DNA of 45,853 nucleotides, taken from the NCBI GenBank assembly GCA_019649035.1, contig BMAT01009123.1, positions 30,086-75,938 of the forward strand. Reading direction: 5' to 3'. Both the position numbers and the translations under genes were made by a program. The DNA comes from Elysia marginata (lineage: Eukaryota; Mollusca; Gastropoda; Plakobranchidae). This document shows positions 24,501 to 38,300 of the stretch, piece after piece. Within the stretch, counting starts at the first letter, position 1. Each line of letters opens with the position of its first letter. The notes below the pieces were generated by a model. That model searched no databases, was not told where the DNA came from, and was given only the letters and a program-made list of their open reading frames with translations.

Positions 24501-27500
24501 AGGAACGAAAACCCACAGAGCAGGCTAGAGCTAAAATTATATTAGGGTAAAAGTCAGCGCGAATAATAGAAACGCAGCTGCCTGAAAAAAAGCAACCAAT
24601 AGAGGAAAAGGCCTCTTCAAAATATCATCGCAATTTATGGTACTTTAAGTTTGACACCAGACTAACCTTAATTTGTTTCACATAAGATGTCAGCCAATTG
24701 CCCCAACAACGAGATGAAATATTTAGCATACTAAAGACTATGCAGTTTATACTTGTGGTTATCGGTAAGAATTGAATTGAAGGATATTTTTACAAGCCCA
24801 ATTCCACTTCAAAGGTGCTCTCAGGGCTTGGGTCCCAATGACAATGTACGGGCTGCCACCCAGAGACTACCATGACTTAGCCTCAGCCAATAAACATGTT
24901 ATAAGTAATGAATAGGCTAGGCGAGTCTGATATTATTAAACTGCAAATCTATGTTACACTATTTACGTTTATAGGTTAGTTTAACTTATGGTACATACAG
25001 CTACGACTGAATCAAAACTGTGTTGACTATTCCAGGAGGATTTTCAGGTTTGCTCGCATAAAGAGGAATAATTACTGTATACTGGGTAGTAATATGCAAA
25101 CGCCACAGCCAAACAGTTTACCCTATTGATTGCTTTTTCTCTACCCTTAAGAGGGGAAAATACTAATCATATTGGCCTACAAGCACATGTTCACCCATGT
25201 TTATCATGTTTCACATGCGCTACTATTTCTAACCTTCACGGGGGAAAAGTTCTTTGCTCAAGTCATAAAGAGCAGATTCTTACTGGTTCTTTAGAAATTT
25301 CGGTCCTTGTAGAGAAGTAGATGAATGTGCCAGCCATAGCTGCACAGATCACGATGAAAATCCATCTATAAATCTTGTGAGTGATGACGCGGTGGAAAGG
25401 TCCCCTGAAGAAACGCACCACAGCGTTTGGTCTGTGTCCGGTCTTTGACTTGTCTTTGGGCGCGCAGGGGTAGATGCGAATCCTTCGGCACGGCTCGAAG
25501 CAAGGCCATGACCATTCCTCCCAGTACTTAAATGAAACATAAAAATACGATCACCTTTATTGGATGTTTTCATGTTACGTTCTCTGCGCACTTTCTGATT
25601 TTCTATTTTTTATGTTACACCAGTATGTTTTTATTATTGACCCTCTACCTAACCTGCCTATTTAAAGCCCATTGAAATATTCTGCCCTCACCTGGACCTA
25701 TACCCTTACCCATAAAAAAATCGAGACAGCAAAAAAGAAAAAAAAACAACAAAAAAAAAAAAAAAGAAAAACCAACTGAATCTTCAAAGTTACTTTCAAC
25801 TTAGCCAGCTGTAGTCAACCATTCAGTTCTCCAATTAATTTACATGTATTTCCATTATTGTGACAAGCGGGCGTTTGAACTCACCTTGTGGTACATGATG
25901 ATACAGCTGGGGAAGAAGATGATGGCAGAGAGAAAGTTCACCATAACCAAAGTAGCTGAGAAGATACCGAACGTGTTCACGCCCATCAGAGGGGACAAAT
26001 AGTTCGACATGAATGCAGCAAACGTCGTCAAAGAAGTGTTCATCATAGATTTGGACGCCCGGCGGTAGCAAGAGCTGGTAGTAGTAGAGACAAGAGAGAA
26101 AAATAGAGTTGTCTTCCAATGAGTTTGAATTGAATATGGGCACAAGATTATTTCCATAACCAGCTTTTTTGGCACGCCAGCAACATACAAAGTGGCTCAT
26201 ATTTGAAAACTTAAACTAGATCTACAAGTCTTGGAATTTGAGTTCAAACTTAAAGTTTGGATTCAGTTATTAGTTCAGATAAATTTAGACTAATACAAGG
26301 TTTTTTCAAAATTCTTTCTTTTGGTGATGTTTTTAACATCAAAGTTCATCAAGCTCATATGCTCTGGTTTGAGTTTGTCTCTACTTTATTCTGAAGTACT
26401 CATAAATCAATGTGTGTTTAACTTACCTCAGTCGCTCTGCAAGTGTTGGGTGGTTCTCATGAGCTGTACCTCGCCACGTGTCATTGAACACAAATATGTT
26501 GTCGGCACCTATACCTAAGATGATGAAGATAGACAGCACATGGAAAATGCCGAAGTATCTGTGGCAGAGAAGAAAAAAAAAGAACAGATTCTGTTAATAA
26601 GCAAAAGTGCATGGCAAGCAGAACCCAAAGTAATCTTGAGTATGTAGCACGATACGGTATCTATATTTTAAATTATACCCCTGGCGTTTTTTGTCATTTG
26701 AAGTGGTTTTATTTTGCAATGGGGTTGCAATAATTTTACAATTCATGATGATGGGGATTTCTAAAGCAATTAAGGCAAGACATTAAGCACAGGGAAAAAT
26801 ATGAAGGATAATTAGAAAAGTGAGTTTGAGAAGTAAAAAAAAAACAAGGAAGTGCATGACAGAGGAAAAAACCACAGACAAAAGCGTCCTAGTGAGAAGA
26901 CTTGACGCCCGGCAGTTGTTAGAACTAGTTGAGACAAAAACGTTAATGAAAAGTTGAGCGACCTGTCAACAAGCTGAACTGGATGTGGGCACAGGAAATG
27001 GACATTCTCGTAATATTAGTGCTGCACGCTAGCCAATTACTGTCAAGTTCCGAATATTGCGACTGAAATCTACGCTAACCAGAATTAGATGCTATCAAAA
27101 TAGCTGAAGTGGAAATAAATTAAACCTCATCTCCAAATCACAATCGCAAGAATCATAGTGAGGTAGTGTTTACCGGAAATCAAAAACAATTCTGTAGATG
27201 AGGTTGCACCCCAGGAAGCTGGTCATGATGCTAATGATGGCCAGAGATGTGAGGAACAGGGATCCGGTCTGGAACAACATGAACAAGAAGATGAAGATAA
27301 ACGAGCCCACAGCCAGCGCCATGTCGAAGATCACCTGATCAAAAATGTCGTTCAACAGAAGCTGGGGAAGTCAAGGCAAAAAAAAAAGAATCAGCACTAC
27401 TTGCCTTATTTGATATTATACACATGTATACATGTAAGCTATAAATAGGTCACTAATGATCGCGAATCAGGCGCTGAAATCTGCAGTTGGTCAATTCAGA

Positions 27501-30500
27501 TACAAATAGGATTAGGCGGTGTATACTATGTTCCATGAATTTAATAGCCTCTCCTTGACTTTGAGATGTTGTGAGAATCAGAATTATTTTATATGGACCA
27601 CTATGTAAACCCCACCAGATTCACATACATTGTACTTTGTATTCTAAGAAATCTATGTAGCTTGTGGGAACGACCCGGATTTTTATAGCTTTGAGTTGGT
27701 TTTTAAAAAAGCCTACAGAAATTCCAAACCATTCTTTCAAAAAAAAATTAATCATATTCGTCATTACTAAAAAATAACGTTTTGTCTGCTTATTTCTAAC
27801 ACAAGACAAGTTAATTATTCTGTTTAAATTTACTATCAAAGTTTTCTTATTTTTGAAAACTTCAAGAGATAATTTAAAAGTAAGCGTTTTGCTTCCTCCA
27901 AATCATGAATTTTTTTACAACATCATATATTCTTTACATAAACACCTATGAATATGATTGAATGATTGTTCTTACATGCAATCATTAAAATTGTCATTAT
28001 ACTCTCTTCCAAGTGAAAAAGTTATAAGATAAAGACTGAATTGTGTTCTTCTCTTAGCTGTGTGTAGAAAATTTTGTCACAAAAGTTGATAAAGCTTAAC
28101 TGACTTGAGTAATAATAAAAAAAAAGATAAAATTGCAGCATAGTTTTTTTCTACACAAAGGCCCTATGAAAACAGAGTATTTCGAAAGAAGACTGCGCCT
28201 TACCTGGAAAGACGTGTAGTAAACTGACATCCCATCCAGGCCGTCGTCGTTCAACTCTTCTAAACGATCTTTGAAATTATCCACCTATTTTTGTACATAA
28301 GTATACAATTACAGGTGCTTTCAACCATCATATATTACATTCAGTAGTTAAGAGCAAGTTTAAAACAAAAAGAAATTTCAACTATATGAGAATATTATAA
28401 TAATGAGTTCGAAAGCAATAAAAACAAAACTTACAAATAACCCAGGCCAATGACCAGTCCCACTATGTAAGATTTTTTTAAAGAATTTCAATTTGATAAA
28501 ATGCACCATAAAAGTATATTTTTCCACTTTTCTTTTCACTTTAATATTTTTTTTAACTTGATAACTTCAAGCAGTTTTTAATGCTTGGGACCAGCAATAT
28601 GCATTAAAATTTATTCAAAGTATTTACGCTCTTAGGGCTGGTGCGAGACAAATACTGATTACAATAGTAGTAATGTAAATGTAGAATACAAAGTAGTTAA
28701 ATAGAATTTAATGTAAAAACTAGGCTCACATTTTCCTTCTTTGATTATTATATTTTATGGTAAAAAAAAAAAACGAAATTGTCTTTCGGTCAGTTTTCCA
28801 GCAAAGAGTACAGTAATACAAAAAATTTAACCAATCCGTACATGCTTTCTGTGAAAGCATTTATAATGCCTAGAGGCGACATCTGTTTAGCTAGCTAGAA
28901 AAGCTCAAAGATAATGCTATCCGCTGCATTAACTCCCCAAAACTCATCGCCATTAACAACTCACGAGAAAGTCTTGAATATCATCATTTTGGTCATCTAT
29001 AGAGTCTGAGGTGAGATTTCCTCCTACTCGCGGGACACCGGTAAACAACACTGTTCTCGTTACTTCACTGGTCGCCACTGAAACATTCAGATTGAGATAA
29101 AACAATGGAAGCAGTACACAAATTATTGTTTTGAATGAGGGCCATGTTTACAAGATACCTACAGGGTTTGTTGAAACAAGCTTGTTTTTTTTTCCGTCGG
29201 GGTGCATCTATCCCTCAGAAGCAGTAAATATATCTAGTTGGCTTATTTGGTACGAATGCTTTGATGGGCTAAGCCGTAACACTTACAGATGCCTGACTTA
29301 ACAGTTTAGTGTCTAGTGGAAAATTCGATGGCCACGTCAATATTCGAAATTTTGACATCGCTTTTGTTGACAATAATGATGGTGTTAAAGTTGATGATGC
29401 CTAATCTGTTGCTGTTGCTGCTGTTACTGATGATGATGACGATGATGATGTTGATGATAATGATGATGGTGCTGCTGCTGCTGATGATGATGACGATGAT
29501 GATGATGATGATGATGATGATGATCATGATGATGATGATGATGATGATGAAGATTTTAGATGAAATATGATGAAATAAAAAAGTTAGTTGGTTTTGCGGA
29601 GATGTTCTTGATAACTGATGTTGATTGCAATGACGATGGTGGTGAAATTTTCAACGAACAGAGACACTATTTAACATTACCACACCTGTTCTAGTGATGA
29701 CTGAAGATTTTCCCACCAGACCATAGAGAGTCTCACTTAGAACGCTATTCTGGGAAGCATTATATAAAGTGCCTGGAATATCCGAGAATGTCGTGTCATT
29801 AAGGTTGGGGTCCAGGCTCCCATCAAAGAATCTAAAGAAAACAAGAGAAAACTAAGTTGAAATACTCGTATTGACTATGAACATTTTGAAGTACTCGTAT
29901 TATCCTCAATAATCTTAATTAGGACCTGTGTTGGCTGATGTTGCACAATATTTAGAATTGTTGTAAGTCAGGGCCATCGTACAATAATCAAAGTGGAAAG
30001 ATGTTTATAGTTTTTTTTCAACCATTCAAAAGTCAGTGTCATGTAAAAATCTTTAAGGAGAAGGTATGAGTAACAGATCATAAGAGTAGATAGGACTATT
30101 CACAATCGTACATTACTTCTGCGACAGCAGCGAACATAGCATTTCATAAATATTTTTGTCAAATTATTATTTTAAACGTGCGCGATTTTCCCGAAAGCTT
30201 TCTTGAACAAAGGAATTTTAATAGACAGTAACCGAGCCCGTCCATTGTATAGTGTAGACCGATTAAGCTAGAGAAATCTATTGGTCTGTGGTGGCTCATA
30301 AAATTTACATTGGTATTTCGGAAATAACTAATAGGGGTTTCAACAGTTTCCTTCTGATCAATGGAAAGTTCAATACCCTTGCCAAATCAGCCATGTCAGA
30401 AAATCGACCACTCAAAACATTAATGGCTGCTAGAGTGGCCAACAAGATTAACAATATTGTTAGCTTCTTTTGAATGCGTAGCAACGACAGATAAATGCGA

Positions 30501-33500
30501 CGTTTACCACACTCCTTCCGCTTTCTTCTGAGTTTTTTTCATGCTCACATATTAATATGTACAATATTATTACTTTCATATGATATATATTTTGTATTCA
30601 CATGTACATTTTTAACTTGACAACTCTGATCTATATACATTTCTACCTATGTTTAAATTATAATGCAGCTGTCTATTCAACTAAAAGCTACAACCTATCT
30701 CCGCTTTCTCTCTGCCTCTTCCTTTTTCCTCCTCTCTCATTTTGCATGCTTATGTTTGCCTGCCTGTCCTTTTCTCTCCATCTCTTTCCCTCTCTTCTTA
30801 GCCTTTCCTCTCCGCCAATCTCTCCAACTCCTGTATCATTGATAATGACATTTGACGAAGCAATTTCCTCATGGTGTAAGTTTCGGTCTTTAAAGCACCA
30901 TTTTAAAATCTATAGTTTACACTTTTTTGATCAACTATACACTGATTAGTCGCTTCACTATTTTGTATTCAGAAGTGTTACGAAAGTTGTTATCTGTGTA
31001 AAATAAATGCTTTTTAAGGCAGTATTACACGTGACTATGAAAAGTGAACACCTGACAAACATGTTTCTATTACTAAGATGTGACCAGGGCTATGACTGAA
31101 GCAGTGTCGTGTATAAAATTTGCATGCCTGACTCCGGGCCACAGACGGCACAGCGGGTTATGAGCGCGGGCTCTGAGGGAATATCCAACTCCAACAAACC
31201 ACTGGACAATAGTGTGGACCTCGCAGTGAGTCCTGAATTTTTTATTTTGATAGCCTGGTAAGAGGCCGTTACTTATCTTCAAGGATGCCTTAAGAGCAAA
31301 GAGAAAATGTATATCTTTTCCCTTGCAAGATCTCTTTTCTTGATTTCACTGGAAAGTTTAAGTAAAACACTTATCACTTATCAAGTAAAGTGAAAATATA
31401 GCTGAATGGTCTGACGGTGTTGTCTACAAAACAGTCATAGGTGAAAACCAAAAGTTTGGCTATTTTTAATCTCCAAGTTTAGTATCTATCAAAACAGATG
31501 AACAACATTAGCAAATGCTGCCTAACACTTTAAAATGGTGAGAAAACATAGCAGGTCATCATTTCTATAAACAACGTTATAACTTTATGTGGGTTTTTTC
31601 ACGCCTCCACTCTACGTTGAAATAGTATAAATGTAACTGTGGTGAATATCTTAGTATTATAATCATATAAAATTCTGCAGGCTTTTGTGAATATTTATAA
31701 CTAGCATGCCTTAAGCAAACTTGACTGCGACTTGCCTGAGTAAAGAGATGGGTTTCACACACGTGCCTACGCCATTGGTTACTGTCTGCTTACAGAAGTT
31801 TGTCCAATCTGCCTTGCCAGTCAGCTCCTGTTCGACGCTCTATAAGAACAACAGTACAGACAGTCTCATAAATACAACCCATGATTTATTAAATGTATTC
31901 ATAGGCAACTCCAACAAGTTTTACTTGTGAAGCAAAGCTTTTTTCAGCAACCTTTAATAAAAATGAAATGGGATAAAGTATATTATATTATTATATTGCA
32001 TACTGCATTGGCATTCTAGTAGCCGTCACGTTATCATATGATGCAGAACATAAAAAAGACCAGGCCACTCGAATTTAGATGAATTAAGACCAACCATTAG
32101 AGTCTTCTTTACTTGGAACTTTCTCCGTAACATGTCAAGCCCGGTCAAGCACACTACCCAGAACCTTCGCTTTAGATTCTATTTAAAAACGTAATAACAT
32201 TTTATTTATACATTTTCTTATGAATAAACCAGTCATGGTTTTAAAAATGCCACCATTTATATTGCAAGAATGTATGACTGTCAGTTTCAATTTTTATTCT
32301 TATTCAGATGGCTCAATTGAGACTTCTGTGATCCGTCCTTATTTCTGTGTTATATTTCTCATGAACATGAGTCGAAACTTTAGGAAAAACTGTTTACAAT
32401 GCAGGCCTAAGTTGACTCACCTGGATTGCTTCAAGCCGTTGCCTGGTCAAGACATTACCACCTCCCTCGAAGAATATCTGTACAAAGTCACCATCCTTCG
32501 TCCTTTCACCCACGAGCTCTGCGCTGGTATTGGCCACTAACATAAGGCTGTGAATATGGTTGATTGTTAAATTATGTTTAGCAAGCTCTCTCAATTATAG
32601 GTGATGGCAGGACTTGTTACCTGCATGCCTTGTTAAGATCAAGAATAAGAAACAATCTTTATTGTGATTGTATAGTGCTGTGAATAGCTAGCAGTGCTTT
32701 CACCAATGTCTTGTGTAATAGCCACACAAGAAAACTCTTACCACACAATACATAGTTTAGATTTAGGGGAAATTGCGCAAAAACTACATCCCTCTCTCAG
32801 CTCGTCTGATATTTTTGAGCGACTTAGACCATGAACTAGGCTATTTCTGTACAACTTACTTCAACATCCAATGTCAGTGTTACTGACAATGCTGAAACGC
32901 ATCAACCTTCTACCCAGTTTTTTTTTAAAACTTCCACATCAAACCCACAGGACAACCTTGTAACGTTTCTCTATCTCTGAGCTTTGTGACAGGAGTCTGT
33001 TTACAGTGAAAGAGAAACCAAGACAAAGACAGTCGATCTGATTCTCTTGTATTTTTCTCATCCCTTTTCATCAAGAAAATGGTTACCATGAATTCGACTG
33101 AGACAGGAAACTAGCGCAAAGAACTGAATGTCGACGGCGCGTTTTAGTTCCACATTTCATTGCGGTTAGTAGTAGGAAATCAATCTGCCAGTATATAATT
33201 TATATAGTTTTATATTGAGATTCCTTAGACGCATTTTTCAAGTTGGTTTTGATGTAGGCCTACTATAAAAACTTAGGAGGCGGTATTTTCCAAAGTTTGT
33301 TTTTAATGTCTTTTCCTTTACATACACTGATGTCATTATATTTGTCGCGTAAAACAAAATTCTACTTGCATACCTGATACTGATTGTCTTCAATTTTTTT
33401 TATTTGTCTGTGTCTGTTTGGATCAATACGACTTTGCACGTTTTAAAAATGTTTCGAAATTTCACTGGGTTGTGTCTATTGTTATTTTAACGCTTTTCTT

Positions 33501-33926
33501 GGGCGATACAGGCTCATCAACAGAATTAACAAAATCAAACCATAATACGTTTTACCTTGCTTTGCTACACACCATCTTCAATATTTTAAGTAGTTTAATG
33601 AACTTAGGAGAGACTAATGATGATGAGTTTTTATGGTGAATAGACTTCAAATTGGTCAGGAAAAGATAGAAAGTTGCAGCAAAGCTGATTTGGTAACGAT
33701 TAAGCCTGGGAACAAGTCTAAAGGAGATCTTTAGTCATTAAAATACTATGATATTTTAGCCTTAATAGCAAAATTTATTAACATTTAAAAATTACAATGA
33801 CAGACTGGGTAAGAAGCAAATGTAAAAAGTAAGAGAAATAAAAAAAGAAAAGAGTACAAATCTCTCTTTCTGTCTGTAAGTCTCTCCCATTTCTCTTTAT
33901 ATATCTCCCCACCACCTCCCCGCCTC

Positions 33927-33976
<50 letters not shown>

Positions 33977-35265
33977 CTCTCTCATCCTTATCAAAATTCC
34001 CTTCCACTGTCTCTAAAAGTGACTAATGCCGTTGTGTGCCAATCTTGATCACGCATGAGCTTTTCATAACGTAAAGGAGCTGTTAGTTCATTTGAGTTGT
34101 CCAGGGTCTTTTTGGTTTGCTCGAGTAAACCCTAGTTAGATGAAAATTCAAAACTGCCTAACAGAGAATAACATTTTGAAAAAAATACTGTGAAAAGACC
34201 TTTTGAAACACAATTAGCAAAGGGGGGGTGTTGGTATGATACTAACGATGATAACAATAAGCTATTTCAGTTATGCAATTTGGAAAAGGCATGTTGTCAT
34301 ATTTTTATTGAGCTTTAAGCCGTTTCTATATCTATCTTTTATGCCCTGTGAAACTTTAAGATAATAAAACCTTGGCTTATCATTACGCTAATATACCCCA
34401 TTTCAGAGCGCAAAAAAAAGATATATTAGTCTATATAACGACTAAGTTTTAGTCATTAAAGTGTACTGACTAAAATTTAGTGTGGGTGATATCTTGTTAG
34501 CCTCACATACATTAGGCTTCTGATCTTTAACTTAAAGCACTTACTCGTCCTCGTCTCTGTATCGCCAGGCAAAGTTTCTCAGATACGTGTCGTCGCCACT
34601 AATATCCAAGGGTACCTGTCCGATATAATCATTAACTTTTTTTTCAAACCATCAAAGACTAGTTCCTCAGGTGCTATCATAAATGTGGATCTAATCAGCT
34701 TAATCACCTTAATTCGAGACGAACTCGCAACAGCTTCCAGGTTTCAAAAAGATGTGATCTAAGATCTTTGTTCTTCAAAAGACAAATTAAACTTTTTAAC
34801 GACAAAATCTATGAGATATAAAAGTTGGCGTCTTTCTTTTTACAATTTTCTGAAAGAGATCAAGAAAGAAGAAAAAAAACAGACAGACGGAAAGACGAAT
34901 AGACAGACAGAGAGGGTTTAAGAACTTAACAAATAAACTGTCGCTGATACAGAGAGACAAATTTCGGTTTTACAAGATAGATGGCTTATTATAGGCATTA
35001 ACCCTCAATCCCGAAAATAAACGAGGCTGTTGCAATTCAAATCCTATCCCAAACTGCAAGTTTTTAAGTATGATAGAATGATGAACAAATGGGGTACCTG
35101 TTGGAACTCGATGGGGATCAGGTCCACTCCAGCAAAAATCAGAATCGCACTGACCACAACAAAAAAGATGTGACCTCCCAAAAACAGAACTGAAAAGAAA
35201 ATTGTTGCAAATGAAGACTTTAGTGATATTAACAAAAAACAGCAACAAACAAAGAACAATATGAC

Positions 35266-35306
<41 letters not shown>

Positions 35307-35307
35307 C

Positions 35308-35339
<32 letters not shown>

Positions 35340-38300
35340 GGAGGAGGAGGAGGAGAAGAAGAAGAAGAAGAAGAAGAAGAAGAAGAAGAAGAAGAAGAAG
35401 AGGAGGAGGAGGAGAGGGAGGAGGGACTACAGTAATGCTATGAAATCTAGTCAATTATCAACTCACAGAAAGCAGTCTTTGTGTGGTCAGCGATAAATTT
35501 GCATATAAGCAGCGGCGGTTTGGCTGGGTCCTCAGGCTTCACAGGGGGCGGGTCTATGACTGCGGGGTCGAGCTTCTCCTGTTCTATCTCCACAGTGGGT
35601 GATACGGTGCCGTTTGCATCGCCAGGTGGGGGCGTGTACCCACTGTTGTCGAGGCCACCATTTCCGACCCTGCTGCCCCCGTCACCGTTGGGGTACCCGT
35701 TGTTGCTCATGTTGCCGTTCTCCGCTGGAACTGGTCTGGGTGCGTTCTCAATGGGCGGCAAAGGGCCCTGCTGGATTCTGGGAAAAGTTTAAAATTTAAA
35801 CCTATTTAATAAACACTAATACTGGGGAATGTATTTCCATGATACATTGTACTAGACTAGGTCAAGATAGGGAGATGCACAAAAGATTTTAAACTTGATA
35901 TTTAGCTTTAATCTGTGATAAACGTTGCTTTTTCAATTAGAAAAAAAAACCAACAATACAATACATGTTATTGGAAAGAAACCGGTAGCCATTATTAAAA
36001 GGCTAAATGCTAAAAAGGTATGTACAGAAGGAACTAGTAACTGGCCGAAGTGCGCAATGAAGTGCGTAGCGAAGTGCCTACAGGTGAGAGAGATTTGTGT
36101 AGAAGTAAATGGGCAGGGCCTTTTGTTTTTCTTTTTTTTTTGAAGAAGAAGAAGAGTCACCCTTATGATATACGATCTAAAAAAACGTTTCTATTTTTCC
36201 TATTTTCTTATAAGGTTTTTAGAGGAGTTTAGGGAATGATAAACTAAGCAAAAAAATGATCATTGTTTTTAAGTGTCTATTTTCCAACTAACTGCACTAT
36301 GTATTCTACTCTTGTAATCCTTTGAGTCACCTACAGTGGCAATTTAAAATGTATTTGAAGCCAGTTCACCTTAATTGCTGTTGTACGTAGGTTTTTTTTT
36401 AGTATAATTATGATGCTCTCGATAAAGCTCGTGATATCTACAAATTGCTAGTTAGCAAGAATCGGTTTGTTCAAGTTACGTTACACCTAGTTCAACTCAA
36501 TGGATGAATTAATATTAAGTATGTGAAAATATTGTAAATGCTAAAAAAATTTCGCTCACAGAGTATTTAGGTAGCGTCTTTTGGAAAGACCAAACGGTCT
36601 GTGATTGCGCAATATCAATTTATACGTTTGATTCTAAAGCATCGAGGGGTTTATTCAATAAAACGTCGCAAGTTTATGATTATGATGGTCTCACACCTAC
36701 AAGCATAAAAAACAAGAGAAAACCTTTTTTATAGCCATTTTTGTTATAGTTTCACACCTATCCGAAGCAACCGCAATAAAGCAGGGGATGTAACTTATAA
36801 AAATAACACTTGATCTCAGTACAAATAAGTTACACTGAAACTCCATGCACTTGCTGCTCCGTTAAACTTAAAACAAGGCAGCTATACTGTCACCCACCTT
36901 TAAAATATTTAACTTATTTCAAAGTTTTAGCTACATTTGTATGACATGAATAGTAATTAGAAATGAAGGTAAGATCTTGTTTTGTTTCAGATTCGCTGTT
37001 TTTATCTTTTGTTTACAGTACACATTACTATTTTTTAAAATTTCATTTAAAAAATCGCATGAAAACTTTCGAGCCCAAGTGAATTTTATCTTAAAAATTG
37101 TCAAAAGATAAATCAACAATGGCATTAAGATATGGTTGCTTCTACGAGTAGTTAACTGAAAGAATTATAGATTAATTACAGCTTGACTGTAAAATAGCAT
37201 CACACTAATGTTTCGTTTTCATTCTCAAAACGCTAAATGACCGTTGTTGAAAAAAGCTAAACTTGCGCAAAAATCGAATGTATCAAGGACGTATCGGTTC
37301 TATTTTTTTATTTCAAAATACAACTTGGAAAGGTAAAATAGATATACCGACATGCAGAAGGAGAGATGGTGGAGAGAGAGAAAGTGGCAGAGGAAACCAA
37401 ATGAATAAAGATAAAGACAGGCGAGCGATTTTCATGGAATTTGTATTTCAGTTGGTTTATATTATTCTCTTAACCCCATTCCCACGTCTGTCCTTTTTAC
37501 GGATGAATAAAGGGAAAACTAATGCACAAAATAGACTGTAACACAGTATTTCGTTTTTACCATAGCGTGTTAACAACAAGGTTATAAACAGCGTGAAATC
37601 AAACTATTGTATGTCGTTTTCTCACGACTCGTTCTCGACAAGATATTTTGTTGGAAAATGGCTTAAAAATGAATATGTTACCCTTTCTTTATATGTTTAA
37701 GTTACATATCTAAAAAATAACGACAACGCAATTCAGCTAGAATTGTAAGCGAGTGAGATTTTTCACTAATTAATTATACCACCGATAAATATAAAGTTGT
37801 ATTTCAGAGTGTTTTTTTTTCATAAGAATTTCGGTACCTCATAAATTGTTTCAAAATCAAAGTAATTACTTGTATTTGACGATCTTCCAGGAAGAGCCAA
37901 TATAGCAAGTCAAGAACATTCCCCGATCTACGCGAAAGCCCTGTTAAGAGCTACCAACATTGTACCAATGACCCCAAAGAGAATCGACGATCTTTCCCTC
38001 ATATTGTTCCATAGAGCTGGACATTTCATTATGTACACGAAACTTGAAGCAGCTGAAACGGCAAAGCATCTTTCTCTTCTAGTTTTTATTTCGGGATCTC
38101 AAAGAAGAATAACAAAGTTTTGCACAGACCCTAGTAGCTGTTGACATTCTAGCTTTGCCAGTTTCATTGTTATGAAAATGAAGTATTGCTTTTAAACATA
38201 CATGTGCGCTAGAGTACATAATTATAGAGCTGCTCAGAGAACAGGCTGGAAAGCAACGTCACGAAGGTTATACAAAGAGAAGACGAAAACTCTATGAAGA

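Noticed and set aside
29306-29570. Ile-rich and Met-rich open frames on both strands
   Set aside because: They come from the GAT microsatellite.
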